In this document: positions 34,704 through 37,346 of the stretch, one piece after another | Numbering within the stretch: the stretch's first letter is position 1 | Layout of the letters: each line of letters begins with the position of its first letter | Assembly: GCA_001940645.1 (NCBI GenBank) | Contig: MDVS01000035.1 | Coordinates: 1-37,346 of the forward strand | Direction of reading: 5' to 3' | Source: Candidatus Heimdallarchaeota archaeon LC_3 | GTDB taxonomy: Archaea; Asgardarchaeota; Heimdallarchaeia; Hodarchaeales; LC-3 | DNA length: 37,346 nucleotides | Notes under the pieces: model-generated | Told to the model about the DNA's origin: nothing | The model's database searches: none | What the model saw: the letters and a program-made list of their open reading frames with translations, nothing else | Program-made: the position numbers and the translations under genes

Positions 34704-35120
34704 ATGCTTGAATCTGAAACTTCGACAAAAAAATGGTTTGTTCCTAGATCATCAAGTACTGGTGCAATGCACTGGTTTCTCCAAAGAATTACTGGAGTGT
34801 TGCTGATATTGTTAGTAGGAATACATATGCTTGTAGTTCATTTTATACCTATGGGATTTGCTTTTGCTGAACAATTTGGTGTAGCTAGTTATCAAGCTAC
34901 TTATGAACGATTAGCAGGCGGCTGGTTTTTCGCTATAGATTGGACTCTACTAGTTGTAGCTTTATATCATGGACTAAATGGAGTAAGGACTGTTATTTTG
35001 GATTTTTCTTTTGGTCCAAAACTAAACTTCTTGGTATCAATAATTCTTGCATTGGTGGGAATTGTAGCAATTATCTACGGATCCTGGATACTAATGGTTG
35101 TCCTGGATAATCCGGTTTGA
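34704..35120 (+). CDS. sdhC: Succinate dehydrogenase anchor subunit (small type), locus 2
   Basis: This is a 138-residue protein with three transmembrane helices. Motifs are MHWFLQRITGVLLILLVGIH (HxxQRxTG, quinone/heme region) and LYHGLNGVRTVILDF, both typical of archaeal and mitochondrial-type SdhC/SdhD proteins. It is unrelated in length and motif to the 259-residue anchor of locus 1. The stop is directly followed by the next subunit. Confidence 0.8.
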   Translation: MLESETSTKKWFVPRSSSTGAMHWFLQRITGVLLILLVGIHMLVVHFIPMGFAFAEQFGVASYQATYERLAGGWFFAIDWTLLVVALYHGLNGVRTVILDFSFGPKLNFLVSIILALVGIVAIIYGSWILMVVLDNPV

Positions 35121-35135
35121 ATGGAGGATAACATC

Positions 35136-35597
35136 ATGGTAAAAAGCAAAGTTCATACAACTCAAACTGAATCGGGAGCATCCGTGACGAATGCGTTAAG
35201 ATGGTTTATACCAGCTAAATTTTTACAGAGAGGATCAGGATATTATGCTTGGGTTTTTCACAGATTAACAGGATTAGCAATATTAGGATATGTGTTTATT
35301 CACTTGTGGCAATTGTTTTATCTCACGTTAGGTCCTGAAGCATATAATGAACACGCTATTGATTTTACTAACCCAATTTATCTGTTTTTTGATATTCTAT
35401 TAATAGCTATATTGGTATATCATGGTTTTAATGGACTTAGAGTCATATTTTTTGATATGGGTTGGTTTATTAACGAACAGAAGTACCTCTTCATATTAGT
35501 AATGTTAATCACCGCAATCTTATGTATTATTGCAGCATACTTAATTTGGTTTGATGTAGTGCCCTTTATTGTCAAAGAAGTGGCAGTTAATCCATAG
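35136..35597 (+). CDS. sdhD: Second succinate dehydrogenase anchor subunit, locus 2
   Basis: The protein is 153 residues from ATG 35136, which has GGAGG eight bases upstream; an ATG at 35121, abutting the sdhC stop, is a weaker choice. It has three helices with WVFHRLTGLAILGYVFIHLW (HRxTG) and VYHGFNGLRVIFFDMG, paralogous to the preceding subunit. Together the two would form the membrane anchor that receives electrons from the iron-sulfur subunit. Confidence 0.82.
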   Translation: MVKSKVHTTQTESGASVTNALRWFIPAKFLQRGSGYYAWVFHRLTGLAILGYVFIHLWQLFYLTLGPEAYNEHAIDFTNPIYLFFDILLIAILVYHGFNGLRVIFFDMGWFINEQKYLFILVMLITAILCIIAAYLIWFDVVPFIVKEVAVNP

Positions 35598-35609
35598 GAG
35601 ATGATGAAA

Positions 35610-37112
35610 ATGGTTAAAACTTATCGTCATGATTTAATAGTTGTTGGAGCTGGAATGGCTGGTTTAAGTGCTGCTGTAGAAGCAGCCTTTTATGGTAAAA
35701 TAGATACTGCTTTGATTTCAATTTGTGAGCCAACCAGATCACACTCATCAGCGGCTCAAGGAGGAATAAATGCTCCATTAGGAAATGCTGATCCTTCTGA
35801 TAGTGTGGAAAAGCATGCTTATGATACGGTAAAAGGATCTGATTTCTTAGCAGATCAACCTGCTGTAAAACATATGATTGAGAATGCCAATGCGAGAATT
35901 TATGAGCTAGAACACTGGGGTACGCCTTTTAGTCGTCGAGAAGATGGAAAAATTGGCCAACGTCCCTTCGGAGGTGCTGCTTTCCCCCGTACGTGTTATG
36001 CTGCTGACAGAACTGGACATTCAATACTCCATACTCTATATGAGAAAATTGTTCAAATGCAAGTTCCCGTCTATACGGACTATTTCACTACCAAACTTGT
36101 TGTTAAAGATGGCAAATGTTACGGTGTAGTTTCAATAAACCTCAAAACAGGTGAAACTGAAATTTTTGAAGCTAAAGCAGTTGTATTTGCCACTGGTGGA
36201 CCCGGAAAAACATTTGGTAAGACAACCAACTCACAAATTTCTACTGGATTTGGAATGTATATAGCTTATAAAGAGGGTGTCCCCTTAAAAGACATGGAAT
36301 TTACACAATTTCATCCAACTGGTCTAAATTCTAATTCTGTTCTTCTTTCTGAAGCTTGTCGTGGTGAAGGTGGATATCTAGTTAACAGCGAAGGTGAACG
36401 ATTCATGAAAAAATATGCAGAAAAAGCAATGGAACTCGCACCACGAGATATTGTATCACGATCAATAATTTCTGAAATCACTGAGGGACGTGGTATCAAT
36501 AATGCTGTTCATCTTGACATGCGTCATCTTGGTAAAGAAAAGATTATGGAGCGATTACCCCAAATTCGCGAACTGGCTATGAATTTTTCAGGCGTGGATA
36601 TCATTGAGGAACCAGTAGAGATACGACCAGCCTTTCACTATGCTATGGGTGGAATAGATGTTGATATTGATGGACACACAACTGTGAAAGGACTTTTTGC
36701 ATGTGGTGAAGTTTCCTGTATTTCTGTGCATGGTGCTAATCGATTAGGAGGTAATTCCTTAATGGAATGTGCAGTATATGGAAAAATAACAGGTGAAGGA
36801 GTTACAAATTTTCTAAAAAAAGGAGTCGAATGGCCAAGTGATATGGAAATAGTGATGAAAGAAGCACATCAAGAAGCTGAGACAAAAATCACAACAATGC
36901 TTCAAAATAAAGGTTCAGAGGACATTTTTGTACTCCACAAGAAGGTTTCGGATCTAATGATGACCAATTGTTTCGTCTTTAGAAAAGAAAATGAACTGAA
37001 GGAACTCCTCGATGTTATAGAAGACACAAAAAAACGCTTAAATAATATTAAACTTCAGACATCATATCACCTCAATATTTACGCTCCACTACCTCCCAGA
37101 GCCCTACAATAA
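35610..37112 (+). pseudogene. sdhA: Succinate dehydrogenase flavoprotein (sdhA, locus 2), C-terminal part displaced
   Basis: From ATG 35610, with GGAG nine bases upstream, residues 1-482 are a normal SdhA: GAGMAGLSAAVEAAF, RSHSSAAQGGINAPLGN (FAD His), RPFGGAAFPRTCYAADRTGH, HPTGLNSNSVLLSEACRGEG, RDIVSRSIISE, FHYAMGGIDVDIDG and HGANRLGGNSLMECAVYG. After RLNNIKL (ending near 37056) the reading becomes QTSYHLNIYAPLPPRALQ, which has no SdhA character, then stops. The missing 87 C-terminal codons are on the opposite strand just downstream. As written, the encoded protein lacks its C-terminal domain. Confidence 0.88.
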
Positions 37113-37346
37113 CGTCTTTATACTCCATTTTAGGCTTATCTTCACCATTATAGAATGCCATCGTATGTTTCATCCATTCTTCATCATTTCGTTTTGGAAA
37201 ATCAGTTCTAAAATGAGCACCGCGTGATTCTTTTCTTAAATATGCTCCATATGCGATTACTTCTGCTATATGAATCATTCCTTCTGCTTCTAAAGCCCTT
37301 TGCAGTTCAATATTGAATTTACGATCTGTTGCACGAAGTTTAATAT
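37045..37346. repeat. 12-base inverted repeats bounding the inverted sdhA segment
   Basis: ATATTAAACTTC (37045-37056) is repeated as its reverse complement GAAGTTTAATAT at 37335-37346, exactly at the window end. Flipping the 278 bases between them restores the sdhA frame. The second copy ending at the last base may mean that the repeat continues beyond the window, as a fold-back contig end would. Confidence 0.85.
37072..37346 (-). pseudogene. Inverted C-terminal segment of sdhA (locus 2), open at the right edge
   Basis: Reading the minus strand from 37346 gives IKLRATDRKFNIELQRALEA followed by EVIAYGAYLRKESRGAHFRT, DFPKRNDEEWMKHTMAF and a stop at 37072 after VVERKY. This is the conserved SdhA C-terminal domain (RKESRGAH). 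Its start, IKL, is the same 12 bases, in the same frame, at which the plus-strand sdhA loses homology. Joining the two gives a normal 569-residue protein. After the stop the minus strand reads GGTGATATGATGTCT, which could be the ribosome site and start of sdhB. Confidence 0.88.

Noticed and set aside
37057..37112. Natural C-terminus of the plus-strand SdhA
   Set aside because: The last 18 residues are the antisense of the inverted sdhA end and lack SdhA features, while the true C-terminus is on the other strand.

Overview
The window is AT-rich, gene-dense archaeal DNA. Archaeal markers are the LysW carrier-protein pathway, an HTH_10 (bacterio-opsin activator type) regulator, a geranylgeranyl-reductase family flavoprotein, an archaeal-type beta-CASP ribonuclease and a COG2150-like ACT-type regulator. 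The first gene, cut by the left edge, carries the NKSD motif of a Ras/Rab-like small GTPase followed by a long charged C-terminal part. Together with two succinate dehydrogenase loci this suggests an Asgard archaeon, perhaps near Heimdallarchaeia; that placement is inference, not proof.

Layout. 1-4.3 kb: GTPase end, methyltransferase, zinc-ribbon membrane protein and two adjacent toxin-antitoxin pairs (AbrB/PIN and an RHH-like/MazF-like pair), each with a palindrome at its promoter. 4.5-9.6 kb: a GH2 beta-mannosidase broken by one in-frame TGA, a geranylgeranyl-reductase-like flavoprotein, a small membrane protein and an SDR. 9.7-15.4 kb: an ACT-type regulator and the operon lysW-lysX-lysY-(class II amidotransferase-like)-lysZ-lysJ. 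15.8-18.2 kb: response regulator, phosphoesterase and two decayed genes (sarcosine-oxidase-like and LpdD-like). 18.3-26.8 kb: mixed small genes, a beta-CASP nuclease, a DM13 protein, a malate/lactate dehydrogenase family enzyme and a degenerate OAS/CCA-type nucleotidyltransferase. 26.9-31.4 kb: a first sdhC-A-B operon with an actinobacterial-type anchor, plus a duplicated sdhB tail. 31.5-34.6 kb: DUF1858 protein, HTH_10 regulator with paired operators, DinB-like protein and MFS transporter. 34.7-37.3 kb: a second, unrelated sdh operon (two small anchors plus sdhA), whose sdhA C-terminus lies inverted at the right edge.

The most interesting system is the LysW operon. Amino-group-protected lysine or ornithine synthesis on LysW normally ends when the metallopeptidase LysK/ArgK cuts the isopeptide bond to the gamma-carboxyl of LysW's last Glu. 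No LysK is present here. Between lysY and lysZ, overlapping lysZ, sits a small Ntn-type class II amidotransferase of the family that includes EgtC, Dug3 and YafJ; EgtC and Dug3 hydrolyse gamma-glutamyl bonds. Its catalytic Cys2, Arg and Asn-Gly are kept, but the Asp that normally binds the free alpha-amino group of glutamine is Gly. That is what one would expect for a substrate whose Glu alpha-amine is already in a peptide bond, as in LysW. I propose that it is a LysW-gamma-glutamyl hydrolase replacing or supplementing LysK. This is a hypothesis from sequence and context only.

The right end needs care: sdhA reads normally to its NIKL residues, then the remaining 87 codons appear on the opposite strand between 12-base inverted repeats, either a true inversion or a fold-back assembly error. 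No rRNA, tRNA, CRISPR array or transposase was seen.
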